In this document: in pieces, positions 36,637 through 47,924 of the stretch | Numbering within the stretch: position 1 is the stretch's first letter | How the letters are laid out: each line of letters starts with the position of its first letter | NCBI GenBank assembly: GCA_028023455.1 | Contig: JAQFVV010000156.1 | Span: 2,005,236 to 2,069,235 of the forward strand | DNA: 64,000 nt | Source of the DNA: Epiperipatus broadwayi | Lineage: Eukaryota > Onychophora > Udeonychophora > Euonychophora > Peripatidae | Direction: 5' to 3' | Program-made: the position numbers and the translations under genes | Notes under the pieces: generated by a model | What the model was told of the DNA's origin: nothing | The model's input: only the letters and a program-made list of their open reading frames with translations | Database searches by the model: none

Positions 36637-37370
36637 TATCAGTAAAGTTGCTTAAAAAAATGATCAAAAAAAAAAAACTTTTTACTTAGGGTTAGTAATT
36701 ACGGTACACGATTGACGAAAACATTTACAAAACATCCGGTTAATAATTTTACAAAAAAAACTATATACAAAAAGAAAAAGAAAATGTTGACTATCGCTTA
36801 CCTAAGGACCATTTACATTTACACCCCTCCCCACAAGAGTTCTATTTTATTTTATATATTTTATTTTTACATACGGCATGACAAGCAAGTTATTTTATAA
36901 ATAATTTATTTAGGAGGTTGCATTGAGATAAATATGTTTTAAGAAATAATGGTTTTAAACGTGTATATTTGCAGCACAATTATAAATACCACCAACTTAT
37001 TTATGACTGATTGAAATGCATACATAGGGTTACACTGAAGTAATTCCCGAAGGTACTCATCGTAAGGCACCACATTTCAATCATAAACTTACGTGGCTGT
37101 GCACTCCTATACACCTTAAAGCATAATTTATATTACAACAACAAAAACATATCAATCGCAACTTATTGACTTTTTTTTTTTTAACAAAAATTAGTTTTAA
37201 AATTATTTATACTTTCTCGTGTTTAATATATATGTGCAATTTCTTTCTGGCAGTGCCTTTATAAGATTTCAAGTATACGACTTATGTAACCAGATAAAAT
37301 ATTTCATTTTGACAAAATTTTCTCAGGGTATTTGTGGTTTATTAAAGATTGGCCCCATGTTGGGCGCCAT
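36637..37370 (-). other. Interior of the 34.4-kb element, non-coding
   Basis: Only 734 bp between the LTRs. No Gag, protease, RT or integrase similarity and no frame longer than 62 codons. A palindromic motif (GGTACTCATCGTAAGGCACC at about 37052) is shared in form with two motifs in the LTRs. Confidence 0.7.
37352..37369 (-). promoter_or_regulatory. Primer binding site, tRNA-Lys, of the 34.4-kb element
   Basis: The plus strand reads GCCCCATGTTGGGCGCCA, 17 of 18 bases matching an animal tRNA-Lys(CTT) 3' end with CCA. It is separated from the right LTR by one base. Confidence 0.88.
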
Positions 37371-39613
37371 TTCAACGATCCAGAGAATAAGACTTAACGT
37401 AAACTGCACTACGGGGCGCCATCTAGGCATTTGAACCTAGAAAAATTTATAAAGTAGGCAGATACGTAAGTCAAAAAAAAAATTTTTTTTATTTTATTTA
37501 AATTTTGATTCCGGTCGTTAGCCCATGTCACTAGCTCAGGGAGTAGCAGAGATTTAATAATATCATCTCTTATCTAATTAGATTTCAACATTAAAAAATA
37601 AATAAAATAAGCCACTGCCAGTAATTAGCATACAAACATTTATTTATGCACATATATATAAGATTTAAAATTATTTTAGTATTAGTTTTACATTTTAACA
37701 TTTAACATTATTTTTAACTTTGATTTTTGACTTTAATTTACATTTAATTACTATTATATTCTAATTTTACATTTTAATTAAGTTCGCACAGATAAATTTA
37801 TGAAAGCTTGTTTATAATGTTGAATATAGATCGGTTACATAGATTTCACGGTTAAAAACATTTCAAAGTAAACATAAACGATCAAAATATAAAATCATTT
37901 ATACTGGCAATTGCAGAGGGAAATTTATAAGTAACCCAGTAGTATTCACCATAAGATACTTGCATTGTCACCAATGACTTAAAAGACATCCGAATAAATA
38001 CATTTTAGATACTCACCGTAAGGTATCATTATTTATCGAATGTCTATATATTTTGATCAAATATGAAAACGCAAATATAGTTAACCGATAAACAATCCAT
38101 GAAGCGTCTATAAACAACTTAAATTTAATGCATTTTTATTTAGGGTCAAGTATGAATAGACCACATAGATTTGCATTTGAAAATAAAATATTCTATCCCT
38201 ATTTAACCTTAGGCTAAAATTCGCAGTCAAACTGGCATCAATCCATCTGATACATCGATGTATTCAATGTAATACGGAATACGGCAGCACCAAAAAGATT
38301 AAGAGAAGATATTGACTTTCATTAGATAGGAATATTACTTCTATCCAACGAGAAGAACAATAAAAAAAAACTCCATAGAAAAGAACTGCGCTCTGCGTCT
38401 TATAATTCCTTCCATAGGCAAAACGGGAGAGTGCGGCATATATATAAACAATTCTGCCCATAGCGAATCTCCGACTACATCTACTAACTACATCAATATA
38501 TCCAATCCATTGACCCAATTTAACAACGAAACAAATAACCTAAGATTACCCTCCCCTAATATAACTTTACAAATCTATACAGCCATTCATGCCCGACTTA
38601 AGTTTAACATTTATATAATTTAACTTAACGGAAAACAGAAATCATAATAAAACTTAAAGAACAAAATTAAATAAATGGAAATGATTTTAAATAAATAAAT
38701 AAAAAATACATCAAATAACATTATTAATAAATTAAGTTTGTCAGATAGGATAATATTGCAATCATTTAAATATGGAAAGTTTTAATTTAATGTTCATTAT
38801 TTATAAAGTTCTTACGGTTTAAAACAGTCCATCTTTATCAGTTGCTTGCCATGAACGTGAATTCCCACACCGTCCTAAAATTGGTATTCTGTTGGCCGAT
38901 TTATTTATCCATCCGGAGGTTTTTTTCTTTAACTGGTCCTCGATGTAGAAAAACGATAGTTCATTTCTTTTTCTTTCTTAGCAAAGCTGAAGGGATTGAA
39001 TCGTGCGTCTTTTTTTCAATCCCTTCTCCTTCACTTCCGCACTAACACATCTCTCTCACATCGTAATAATCATTCACTAGTCACTAATTAATAATTTCCA
39101 AATTTTCCTTTTTATACGTATTCGAAGGATTGACTTAACATTACGACTTAACATTACGTCATCGATGTGATGATCCTTTTCGTTGAGGTCCGATTTTCCA
39201 ATGGATTTATTTCATTTGCTAAAAGTTTCTATTGTTTTCCTATCTGACCTATGTTTTTACATTTAAATGCCCAAGGCTGGTTTACATTTAACTAATTAAC
39301 AATCATTTCCATTTCTGATTAATTAACCTGTTTTCCAAATCAAAAATATATTTAAAGATAAATTTAAAGATATAATTTCATCTCCAAATCTTTTTAAAAT
39401 TTAGTTTTAAAATACTTTTTCTTTACTAAAGTTTTATTTTAATAATTTTTCATTATCTGTGCGATTTAATATATAAGAGTTTAAGATGATATTTAATTTC
39501 AATTTTTAATTCTTAAAGAAAATTTTTAAATGCGAACTTTTTAATTTACTTTCATGTTTAATAAATTTAAAAAAAAACAAAAAACAATGTAATGAACGTC
39601 TGTGCTCGTTACA
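37371..39613 (-). repeat. 5' LTR of the 34.4-kb element
   Basis: Pairs with 34409-36636. Small differences include a duplicated TTAACATTACGAC at about 39137-39151. The end toward the primer site reads TTCAACG where the left copy has TGCAACG, so the terminal CA is changed in this copy. Confidence 0.88.
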
Positions 39614-39662
39614 ATATATATATATATAAATAAAAGTATATATGTAAGATATATATATATAT

Positions 39663-39858
39663 AGGTTAAAAAGAGGAATTTATAATATGAAATATATGTA
39701 AAACTTATGTGTTTCTGTATAAATATTCATGTATTTGTATTTATGTTTGATATAGATCTGAAGAAGATTGCTGGGACAATCAAAACTTATAATTGTTATA
39801 ATAACTGTATAAAGCATTGTAAAAAGTAATAAAGAAAAGTATGTTAATAATAATATTG
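39663..39858 (+). repeat. Right arm of the split inverted repeat (family D)
   Basis: Reverse complement of 33699-33890, including AGATCTGAAGAAGATTGCTG at about 39754. Confidence 0.85.
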
Positions 39859-40445
39859 TATATCAGTTAATAATTATTAAAGTATTATAGAATACTGGTA
39901 TAATATTATTCAATGCATTATAATATTTTTTTTTTATAAATCTAATATTAATTAATTACTAATATCATTGGTTTTTCAATGAAATGGATGGTTGAATCAT
40001 TGGAAAGGTGACAAGATTGAAGCCTGTCCATTAAGGTGTAAGAAATTGTTATCTTAATATCAGCCAAGTACTGATTGTATATGTGTGTGGGGAATTATTA
40101 TCTGGCCCAACCAATGAGTTCTGGTTCTGCACAAAATATATGTGTTGGGGATCATTTATCTTTTCACATGTGTGTGGTCATGTGTATCAGTTGTTTGAGA
40201 TGGGGGTGGAGGATGAATATAGACTGAAAATCCTGAGTTCAAATCCCTCTATTTAATCTTATTTATATTAGATATAATTATATTATCAAAATTAACAACC
40301 ATTTTTAAACAAGTATAATAATAATTTCAGGAAAAAAAACTAGAGAAATGAAAGTAAAAAGTAGGTTTTACTATTACTATATAAACCAATCTGTTTATAA
40401 AAATGGTTGTTTATTTGATATCGATTAATGCTGTCTTTTAACTTA

Positions 40446-40486
<41 letters not shown>

Positions 40487-40534
40487 ATTAATAGTTTACC
40501 TTTCTGTAGCTTTTCATTACATTACTTTCTCAGT
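39859..40534. other. AT-rich DNA with a possible tRNA-like relic and (TA)n
   Basis: At about 40190-40250 there is GACTGAAAATC followed by GAGTTCAAATCCC, which resembles an anticodon loop and B box of a tRNA, but no cloverleaf can be completed. A (TA)n tract is at about 40449-40482. Confidence 0.3.
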
Positions 40535-40604
40535 AGCATTGGTGGCCCAGTGATTAGCACAGCTGCTTGAAAGGAAGCTGGCCCGGGTTCGCATTTGACA
40601 TATG
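40535..40604 (+). repeat. tRNA-derived SINE head or tRNA pseudogene
   Basis: AGCATTGGTGGCCCAGTGAT is an A-box region, a loop TTGAAAG follows, and GGGTTCGCAT is a B-box-like sequence, with an A-run directly after. The opening AGCATTGGTGG is shared with the piece at 61641-61713 (minus), which suggests a SINE family. The acceptor stem cannot be closed. Confidence 0.5.
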
Positions 40605-41224
40605 AAAAAAAAACTAATGAATGTTGCATATCTTTAAATTGTCTTTGAAAAAAAATGTCATGTAAATGAATATGCTTCTCTCACAAAAACTATACCCAAG
40701 TTTAATATAAAATATTATTTTAGTAAATCTGTTATTATTTATCCTTCCAATACATTGGGATTAAACTCATATGGTAGTCATGTTTGATATTTTTAATAAA
40801 TCCAAGAAAAGAATTACTTGTATCCATAATACAGAGAATTTCATACTTTATTTACATGATAAGATCATAATCTTGATTTCTTTAACAGCTATTAAAATTT
40901 AGTATAAGCAATACTTCTTTTAAGAACTGTAATGTGTCCCAACATATTTGGAATAACATCACTATAATTTTAATTTTGAAGCATAGTAACTTATAAATGC
41001 TTATGCAAACTTGACTTCATTGCTATTTTGATTTGTAATTATAACATAATTCATAAAATACTATTGTTGTAATATGGATCCATCTAAGTTTATTTATAAT
41101 AATTATTCTGCCTAAATTCATGTGCTATATAAAAATTCAGTAATAACAGACAATTCAAATTTATAAAACCAATATAATTATTTCCATTAACTTTGGGTCA
41201 TAATCTAATATTCAGGTCAATATA
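40605..41224. other. AT-rich DNA, no gene seen
   Basis: No ORF or known repeat. It may contain the body of the SINE-like piece, but this cannot be shown. Confidence 0.35.
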
Positions 41225-41442
41225 AGTCAGCACTTATAAAACACATTTCTATCAATTTGAAAGCATGAATTTATCAGACATGTAAATATCTTCAAATTCA
41301 GCCTACCAAACCAGATAGCTATATGGTCTGAATTCGAAGACATTTGCATGTCTAATAAATTCATGCTTTCAAATTGATAGAAACATGTTTTATAAGGGCT
41401 GACTTTTGAGATAGTATTTTAGATATAGTTTCTAGACTACAG

Positions 41443-41490
41443 CCCTCCACTGATGTGAGTCATAAGCTTGAAACCAGTTGGTCTGGGGGT
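41443..41490 (+). ncRNA. Hammerhead ribozyme, family C, unit 1
   Basis: Plus strand: stem I CCUCCA/UGGGGG (six pairs with one G.U), core CUGAUGU where CUGAUGA is expected, stem II GAG/CUU, GAAA, stem III CC-AGUU-GG, and the triplet GUC ending at 41483. One invariant core A is U; all helices are complete. Confidence 0.65.
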
Positions 41491-41861
41491 AGGGATAATG
41501 ATAGAGATTTTGAGTTCTATCTCTTTCAGTACTTATAAAAACAAAGCTTGTTTAGAGCTATTGGTAAGCTCCACCTAGTGATCATAAAATGCAAGCTTAA
41601 AAGGAAGTTACGAAATTTATAACTTGTTTTAATTATTATAAGTGTACCTTTGAAGGTTTTTGCAATGCTATATATTGCAGAGGCTATTACTATATGGTGA
41701 AACTGAGCTGAATTCAGACCCATATAGCTATCTGGTTTGGTAGGCTGGATTTGAAGACATTTACTTGTCTGGTAAATTAATGCTTTCAAATTGATAGAAA
41801 CGTGTTTTATAAGTGCTGACTTTTGAGTTAGTATTTTAGATCTAGTTTCTAGACTCCCAGA

Positions 41862-41907
41862 CCTTTACTGATGTGAGCCATAAGCTTAAAACCAGCTGGT
41901 CTGGAGG
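41862..41907 (+). ncRNA. Hammerhead-like RNA, family C, unit 2
   Basis: Plus strand: stem I CUUUA/UGGAG pairs partly by G.U, core CUGAUGU, stem II GAGC/GCUU, AAAA in place of GAAA, stem III CC-AGCU-GG, GUC ending at 41901. Likely weaker than unit 1. Confidence 0.55.
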
Positions 41908-42040
41908 TAGGGATAAGGATAGAGATTTTGAGTTCTATCTCTTTCGGCACTTATAAAAACAAAGCTTGTTTAGAGCTATTGGTAAGTTCCATCTAGTGAT
42001 CATCAAATGCAAGCTTAAAAGCAAGTTACGAAATTTATAA

Positions 42041-42769
42041 CTGTTTTAATTATATATATATCTACACATAGATGATATTTTGTAATGTTATTTTTTAACA
42101 GTCTTTTGCAATAAATTTTTCTTTTTGATAGACCTCAACATTTTGTCTAAATATAGATCTTTATTGCATTCTATCTTCATTCTTATTTCTCCATTGTAAA
42201 CAATATTTCATTTCTTTAGAGTGTCTTGGAGATCTGTATAACATAAATGGAATGTTTCTCTTCCACAAGAACTATGCTCAAGTTCATCATAAAGTATAAT
42301 TTTATAATGACTTGAATATTTTATTTGTTTTGCATGTTCAATATAATAAAGGTGTGGTTTTCCAATAGTAGACTCTATAAAATCACGTCCAGTGACTTAA
42401 TTTAGATGCAGTAGTTATATCATTGAGATAAATATTCTATCTTTTTAATAAATGTAGTTGCATATTGTAATCTATATTTTATCTCAACATCTAATTCCAT
42501 CTTTCTTTTTAAATAAGCTACCAAGATGTTGAATTAAACATTTTTGAACATTAACTACTAAATTCAAATTTGCATACACAACATTTATACACTGTAATGT
42601 AAATCCAGAAGTTAAGAGGATTAAATTCTTGTTTTTGCCTTTAATTGTTTCAAATTAAATGATTCCCATTATTACATCCTGTCTTTCATCTTAATACCTG
42701 ATTCATTAAATTGTCTGTAAATAGTTTTAAAGATCATTATCATAAAAACTGAAAACAAAATTACACATC
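42041..42769. other. AT-rich DNA, no gene seen
   Basis: No ORF or repeat recognised. Confidence 0.4.
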
Positions 42770-43010
42770 AAAATTCTGCATAGCCAGAGTAATCAAGAAA
42801 ATTTGTGCATAAAATCTCTATCTAATGAATACTCATCCGATATTTCCAGACTAGTTTTTAGCCTGTGGCTTTCAACAGTGAGGAGCCTTCTTGCACCCAT
42901 TGATTACTCTAGTTTGCACTGAGTGACACTACTGCATGGAGATTTTTGCCTGTTTTAACAGCTTGAACAAGCATAAGAAATGGTAATCATGTGATGTTTA
43001 GTGGTTTAAT
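42770..43010. repeat. Family A hammerhead repeat, compact copy
   Basis: Landmarks AATTTGTGCATAAAATC, GACTAGTTTTTAGCCTGTGG, then the reverse half CCATTGATTACTCTAG and ending ATGGTAATCATGTGATG. It abuts the LINE RT fragment at 43015. Confidence 0.75.
42843..42884 (-). ncRNA. Degenerate hammerhead, family A
   Basis: Minus strand: core CUGUUGA, AAAA for GAAA, GUC kept, stem I UCCUCA/UGGAAA only partly paired. Probably inactive. Confidence 0.5.
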
Positions 43011-43014
43011 AAAA

Positions 43015-43365
43015 TTACATATCCTTGTTTAACACCCATTTTTGTTTCAAAATCTCAGACTTTCCATTATATAGAAGCTGTATATATGAATAAACTTTGG
43101 TGGATAGCCAATTAATTTCAAATAAAAGCAATATATAACTCATTCCTTTTCTTCTTAATGCTTGTATAGATCTTGTAAAAAAAATCAGATATTTAGTGCA
43201 TCTTGATTTTCTAACACCACAATGAGGATTTGATAATGATTCATCTATCACTGGAATTAATCTATTATATAAAATTCTTGAAAATTTCTTTGCTCTAAAA
43301 GATAACGATGGGATTCCATAATTACAAAAATCTTGTCTATCCTCTTCATCTCTACAAACTAATCC
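43015..43365 (-). pseudogene. LINE reverse transcriptase fragment
   Basis: The minus-strand frame reads EEDRQDFCNYGIPSLSFRAK, then KFSRILYNRLIPVIDESLS and NPHCGVRKSRCT. This matches the NYRGISLL...KVxARIL.NRL...Q.GFR..RST block of LINE reverse transcriptases, with weak conservation. The active site is not included. The other end is cut by the LINE that starts near 43372. It could belong to the same family as the 20.5-kb fragment, which covers a different part of the protein, but I cannot show that. Confidence 0.6.
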
Positions 43366-43378
43366 GAAAGGTCAAATA

Positions 43379-43880
43379 ATGCCAAATAACAAAAGGAAAA
43401 CACAAGATTCTTCTGAATCACAGCATGAAGAAACAACCAACTCAACTGCAGAATCTGATCTTGATAACAACTACTCTCAAAACTCTTCAAACAAAGAATC
43501 CAAAGATAAAAGTAGGCAAGAAAAGAAGAGAACAAAAAGAAATAAGTCTAAGAACAGCTCAACAGAGAACCTCTCTACAGATTCACTAAGTACAGCATCT
43601 CAAAAAGACAAAATGGTCAACTCAAATACAAATACTCAACTAGATCAAGGTAAAAAAAAACAACAGTATCAAATTTTTCGACAGAGAACCAATCTACAGA
43701 TTCACTAAGTACAGCATCTCAAAAAGATAACATGGTTAACTCAAATACAAATTCTCAAAACAAAGCACTAGATCAAGATCAAACAACAACAGCAGTAACA
43801 AATTGGAATATTCTGAGTCAAACAGCACAAGTACTCGAGGATCAACTAATCTCATTGGATGATGAGTTCTCAGAAGAATA
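43379..43880 (+). pseudogene. ORF1 remnant of the plus-strand LINE
   Basis: ATG at 43379 is probably internal. The readable part is low in complexity and polar (S, T, N, K, Q), like the linker after the zinc knuckle in the relative's ORF1. It is frame-broken near 43665-43708, and a 61-bp stretch (ACCTCTCTACAGATTCACTA... at 43568 and ACCAATCTACAGATTCACTA... at 43688) is repeated. The end is acidic (LEDQLISLDDEFSEE) and overlaps the start of ORF2. Confidence 0.55.
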
Positions 43881-46800
43881 AAGCAATCTCCACACCTACA
43901 CAGAATCAAACAATGCATTTAAAAATTTCTGTAATTAATGTGAGGGGGCTCAATTCACTGGATCGGGTACATGCAATCAAAAACTGGTTAAACAAATCAA
44001 GCTTACACATTGTACGTTTCTCTGAGACCAAGTTACATTTTCAATCCAATATTAAAATTCAGCAATTAATGCAGCAACATGGATATTTCCATTACCTACC
44101 CTCGAATACTGCTTCTTCTGGAGTGGCTTTCCTGATCAATAAAAATCTGGAACATCAGCAACTAAGAACTCTCCACATTAGCAAAGAACTTCTATTTATT
44201 AACATTACCATTAATAATAACCCCATAAACATAATTTACCTTTATCTCAAGAATGATACTAATCTAATTTCATTCAGTGATTAATAAAATCAATGCCCTG
44301 CTTTCATCCAGTAATTCACCCTCAATCTGCCTTGGGGATTTTAACATGACCTATCATCAGTTTACTAACAAATATCTTCATTTATTCAACAAAGTTATGC
44401 TATGTGGAGAAGGTTTCTTTCCTCCTCAATCATTCTCATTTTACACACAACACAAGCAATCGCTAATTGATCTTCTCTTTTATTTCCCCGAACTTCATTA
44501 TAACTTGCATGCCAAGTTGCGATTAGTGCCTTTCTCAGACCACCTTGCTATAAAAATCTCACTACAACTTGACACCAACATGATAAGTCTTTCAGACCAC
44601 ACAAAAACTATAAGACTTTTGAACAAAGCCACAACACCGGAATGGTTATTCTCAGAAGCATATATCCTTCTAAATAAAATACAAGTACTCACTTTGCCAC
44701 CTGTACAAGCATGGTCTGCTTTCATAGGAATCTTCAGCACCCTCATTAATTTTCACACAAAAAGATCTAAAGGACCAAATCAACTTCTAAAAGAACTTGA
44801 TTTAATTAGTAATAGGCTAAGTTCACTACCCCCTCTCAAGTACCAAAATTCAACAAATACTAGAATTAAAAACTCAATATCACGAAAAACAAAAAGCTCT
44901 AGCTCAATACATTGCTACAAAGAGATCTAAAATCTTTTTGGCAAATAGTCATAACTGGACTAGAAGCTACATTCGATGGGCACTTGGATCGGTTGCTAGA
45001 CCAACACCGTCTATGATTATCATTAACAGCAAGTGCTATAGTGGACCAGAAATGTTGGAGAGAACTCACTCTCATTTCAAAACAAAGTTGCAAAACAATA
45101 CTTTTCAAACAGGAAACATATGGAATCATACCACAACCAATCACAACATAAATGAAGCCCAAATATTGCAAAAGCTACAGGCATTTTCTGAAAGCACTCA
45201 TCCGGGCCTTCACGCAATCCTGAAATTTGTATTATTACACCTTAGTCACTACACAATCCCCATAATCAAAAACATGATTGACATGCTGGCCAATGACTTC
45301 CAGAACATTCCAGATTTGTACCCAGTGGCACTGGTCCCTTTTCTTAAAAAACAAAAAAATCCATCTAGTCTCAACAATATACGACCTATTTCCATGATTC
45401 CATTGCTAATTAAGACAATTGAATCCTTAGTTAAGGACCGGATACAACCCCAACTCTACTCACATATTTCATCTTTTCAATTTGCCTGAAAAGGATCATC
45501 AACCATTGATGCAGTTCAGTGCTTTCTTTTACTAACTGAGCACATAAGACAAACCAATAAGTCAAGGCCACTGATTTTACAACTGGACTTCTCTTCAGCA
45601 TTTGACTCGGTAATACCATCCGTACTATTCCAGATGATGCGTGAGTATCAGGTGCCCGACATGTACATCAGAATAATAGCAAACCTTTTACTAAATTGTT
45701 CCATATTTACTTCTTTAGATGGAAGGTTGTCTACAGGTTTTAGACTTCACATCTCAATTCCACAGGGTTCTCCCCTAGCATCACTATGTTTTATAACTCA
45801 CATCAACAACATGCTCAAGGACATAGAGAATATCTTGCAGGCATTTATGTTCCCACCATCAAAAAACAAATCAACCACATCTCCTATGTGGACGATGTTA
45901 CCATTTTTCTTCCCAGCGAAGCTCATCTTCCAACACTCTTCACAATTATTGACAAGCATGTCAAAATATTAAACTTCCAAACTAACAATAGCAAATCTTC
46001 CATCTGGAGAATTAAAACAGGAACAACAATTCCATCCAGATTCACAGCCAAGCCACAGCTTTTTTTAGGATTCCCCATGGCAAAAACAAAAATTATCATG
46101 ACTAGAGAAATACAAAATTCAATCCTTCAAAAAACCAATAAAACAATCAACATTCTCTCTAGTATTTCACTTTCAATTCCTGGTAAAATCACACTCCTTA
46201 ACATGCTAGTGTTTTTAAAACTCAATTACTATTTACCAATCATAAGCCTACTAAAATCTTTGGTAAACAAATGGGCTCATTATGTACTAAGCTATTGTGA
46301 AAAAGGAATGTTGTGGCCATAAGCTTGGCAAAGGCCCAAATGCCTAGAGAACTGAATGGTCTTGGACTACACTCAGTTGCTACATTATACTTGCAAAAAT
46401 CACTAAATCTGCTACACAACCATTCACTGGAAATGGACTATACAAATTTAATACAAGAATTTCAACCTTCTCATACGCCACCTCCCCATAGTAAAGGATG
46501 GTTGACTGACATCTGGACACATGTCAACGGCTGTATTAACTTAACTCCAAACATTTTCAATGAAAAAAAGTCCTACTGGGAAACTCATAGGCTAAAGAAA
46601 GATTGTCCCTCAGCTCTCCATAATGCTCTTGGATTAAACAACAAATTATTGATCAAAAAAGCCAAACATTGGTTTCTAGAACCCAACTTTATTGATTTTC
46701 TTCTGAAATAAAACCTCTCATCACTACCCACTAATCAGTTCCTCATAATAAGGAGGGGTTTTAACAAAATTAGCTCTCAATGTCAACTCTGTCAGAGGGA

Positions 46801-47131
46801 TGAGGAAACAATTCAACATATTTTCCTAGATTGTCCATCACTCAGCATTCTTGGGTCTTTCATTGACAAGAAGGTAAAATGCTATTCTACAGACACATTC
46901 TTAATCCAGCAAGCAATTAAAGCTGGCAATTTTGCTAACATTAGATTAGCAATTTTCCTTTCCTTCACCATCTGGCTAACGAGATGCAGTTTTGTTCTGG
47001 GCAATGCGAACATCAGTACCCTTCAAGTATTTAAAACACTCATCAAGGGTAATATCATCAGAGATAAAATGCTTGCTCTGGATTGGCTGTATCAACAAAC
47101 CTGGGCTGGCACCTCCATGCTAGTGCACTGA
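43859..47131 (+). pseudogene. ORF2 of plus-strand LINE: endonuclease, RT, zinc-finger-like end
   Basis: The reading path crosses 43859-44284, 44277-44930, 44938-45489, 45490-45972, 45786-46322, 46313-46711 and on to a stop at 47131, with at least four frameshifts and stops. Endonuclease: VINVRGLNSLDRV, SETKLHF, CLGDFNMTY, PFSDHLAI. RT: NIRPISMIPLL, LQLDFSSAFDS, SIPQGSPLAS, active site SYVDDVTIF. Then a C-terminal C-x2-C...H...C motif in CQLCQRDEETIQHIFLDC. All catalytic boxes are readable, but the ORF cannot be translated as one protein. Confidence 0.85.
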
Positions 47132-47924
47132 TTATTACAAAGATATCAATGATCAAATATGAGTCTTGCCTCATCAATGCAATACCAAAATGAGCTCAGT
47201 CTTATATATGGGAACTCTACCATACTATCTAAAGACTACCAATTAGTGTATTGATCACACCATCTACCTCAACAATAAAAGTTAACAAATTTAATCACAA
47301 ACTGAATAGCTTAACTTATAAGAAAGTGACAGACAGATCTCAGGATTCTTGGGCTTGGACTGATGGATTGGGAGTGAATCAATGACCTTGTCAGTGTTCT
47401 TCCAGCCCACTTAGCCTCTGCTTCACATCTTGACTTTAAACCTATACTCATTATAAATTTGGATGTGCCTTTCAATGCTCAATGAGGCATACATAATTGT
47501 TCAACTGGGACAAAGTATGGACCAATCTAGAATACTACTGAAGCATTGATCTAACCTTCATCTATATATCCACTTCTCATTTGGCTATGGACATTGCTTG
47601 GTATTCATGTAATCATCATTGTATAAAATTGTATAAATCATTTAAATAAATCGTTTAAAAAAAAAAACATTCTAAAGATCAATTAAAACAACTTAAATCT
47701 ACAAACTTTTAAAAACTTCCAAACTTACAAAGTTAGCCTATCCCAACAGGATATGAATTCTTTTTTTTATTTTAAAGACTACAACAGTTGTTTTAACTTC
47801 ATTAAGCAGAATATCTTTAAGCAATACTAAATGAGCTGATAAGATAGATGTATCTTTAAAAATCATCATCTCAATTCTTACATCATTATTTTAAAAAAAA
47901 CATATCCACTTTTAGCTTGGAACA
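47132..47924 (+). other. 3' UTR of the plus-strand LINE, then AT-rich DNA
   Basis: The UTR ends with TAAATCATTTAAATAAATCG and an A-run near 47657. The end resembles the 3' end of the minus-strand LINE near 52083-52130. No gene after 47669. Confidence 0.6.

Larger units (their letters stand above)
34409..39613 (-). mobile_element. Non-autonomous LTR element: 2.2-kb LTRs, 0.73-kb interior
   Basis: LTRs at 34409-36636 and 37371-39613 are nearly identical by eye (about one or two differences per 100 bases). A tRNA-Lys primer site at 37352-37369, one base from the right LTR, shows minus orientation. The interior (36637-37370) has no ORF of note, so all proteins must come from elsewhere. It is inserted in a TA microsatellite, so the target duplication cannot be defined. 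The LTR is three times the length of the interior, which is unusual. It may derive from a gypsy-type family, given a shared LTR module. Confidence 0.88.
41225..42040 (+). repeat. Family C hammerhead repeat: tandem units with inverted lead arm
   Basis: A unit starting near 41320 repeats near 41717. The two predicted cleavage sites (after 41483 and after 41901) are 418 bp apart. At 41225-41321 the first 95 bp of the unit occur as reverse complement, so the array begins with a head-to-head junction. Both units contain CAAAGCTTGTTTAGAGCTAT, shared with family B outer ends. There is no coding capacity. Confidence 0.85.
43372..47668 (+). mobile_element. LINE, plus strand, 5'-truncated, Tx1/L1-like group (tentative)
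   Basis: It holds the end of an ORF1, a broken ORF2 with endonuclease, RT and a C-terminal zinc-finger-like motif, a 3' UTR and a poly-A run at about 47657-47668. Its proteins align with those of the minus-strand LINE at 52.1-57.7 kb (for example CGEGFFPPQSFSFYT against CGEGLFPPEAYSFYT), so both belong to one family or two close ones. The 5' end lies inside ORF1, so it is truncated. Confidence 0.85.

Noticed and set aside
40190-40250. tRNA-Phe-like sequence (GACTGAAAATC and GAGTTCAAATCCC)
   Set aside because: No acceptor or D stem can be closed; kept only as a possible relic.
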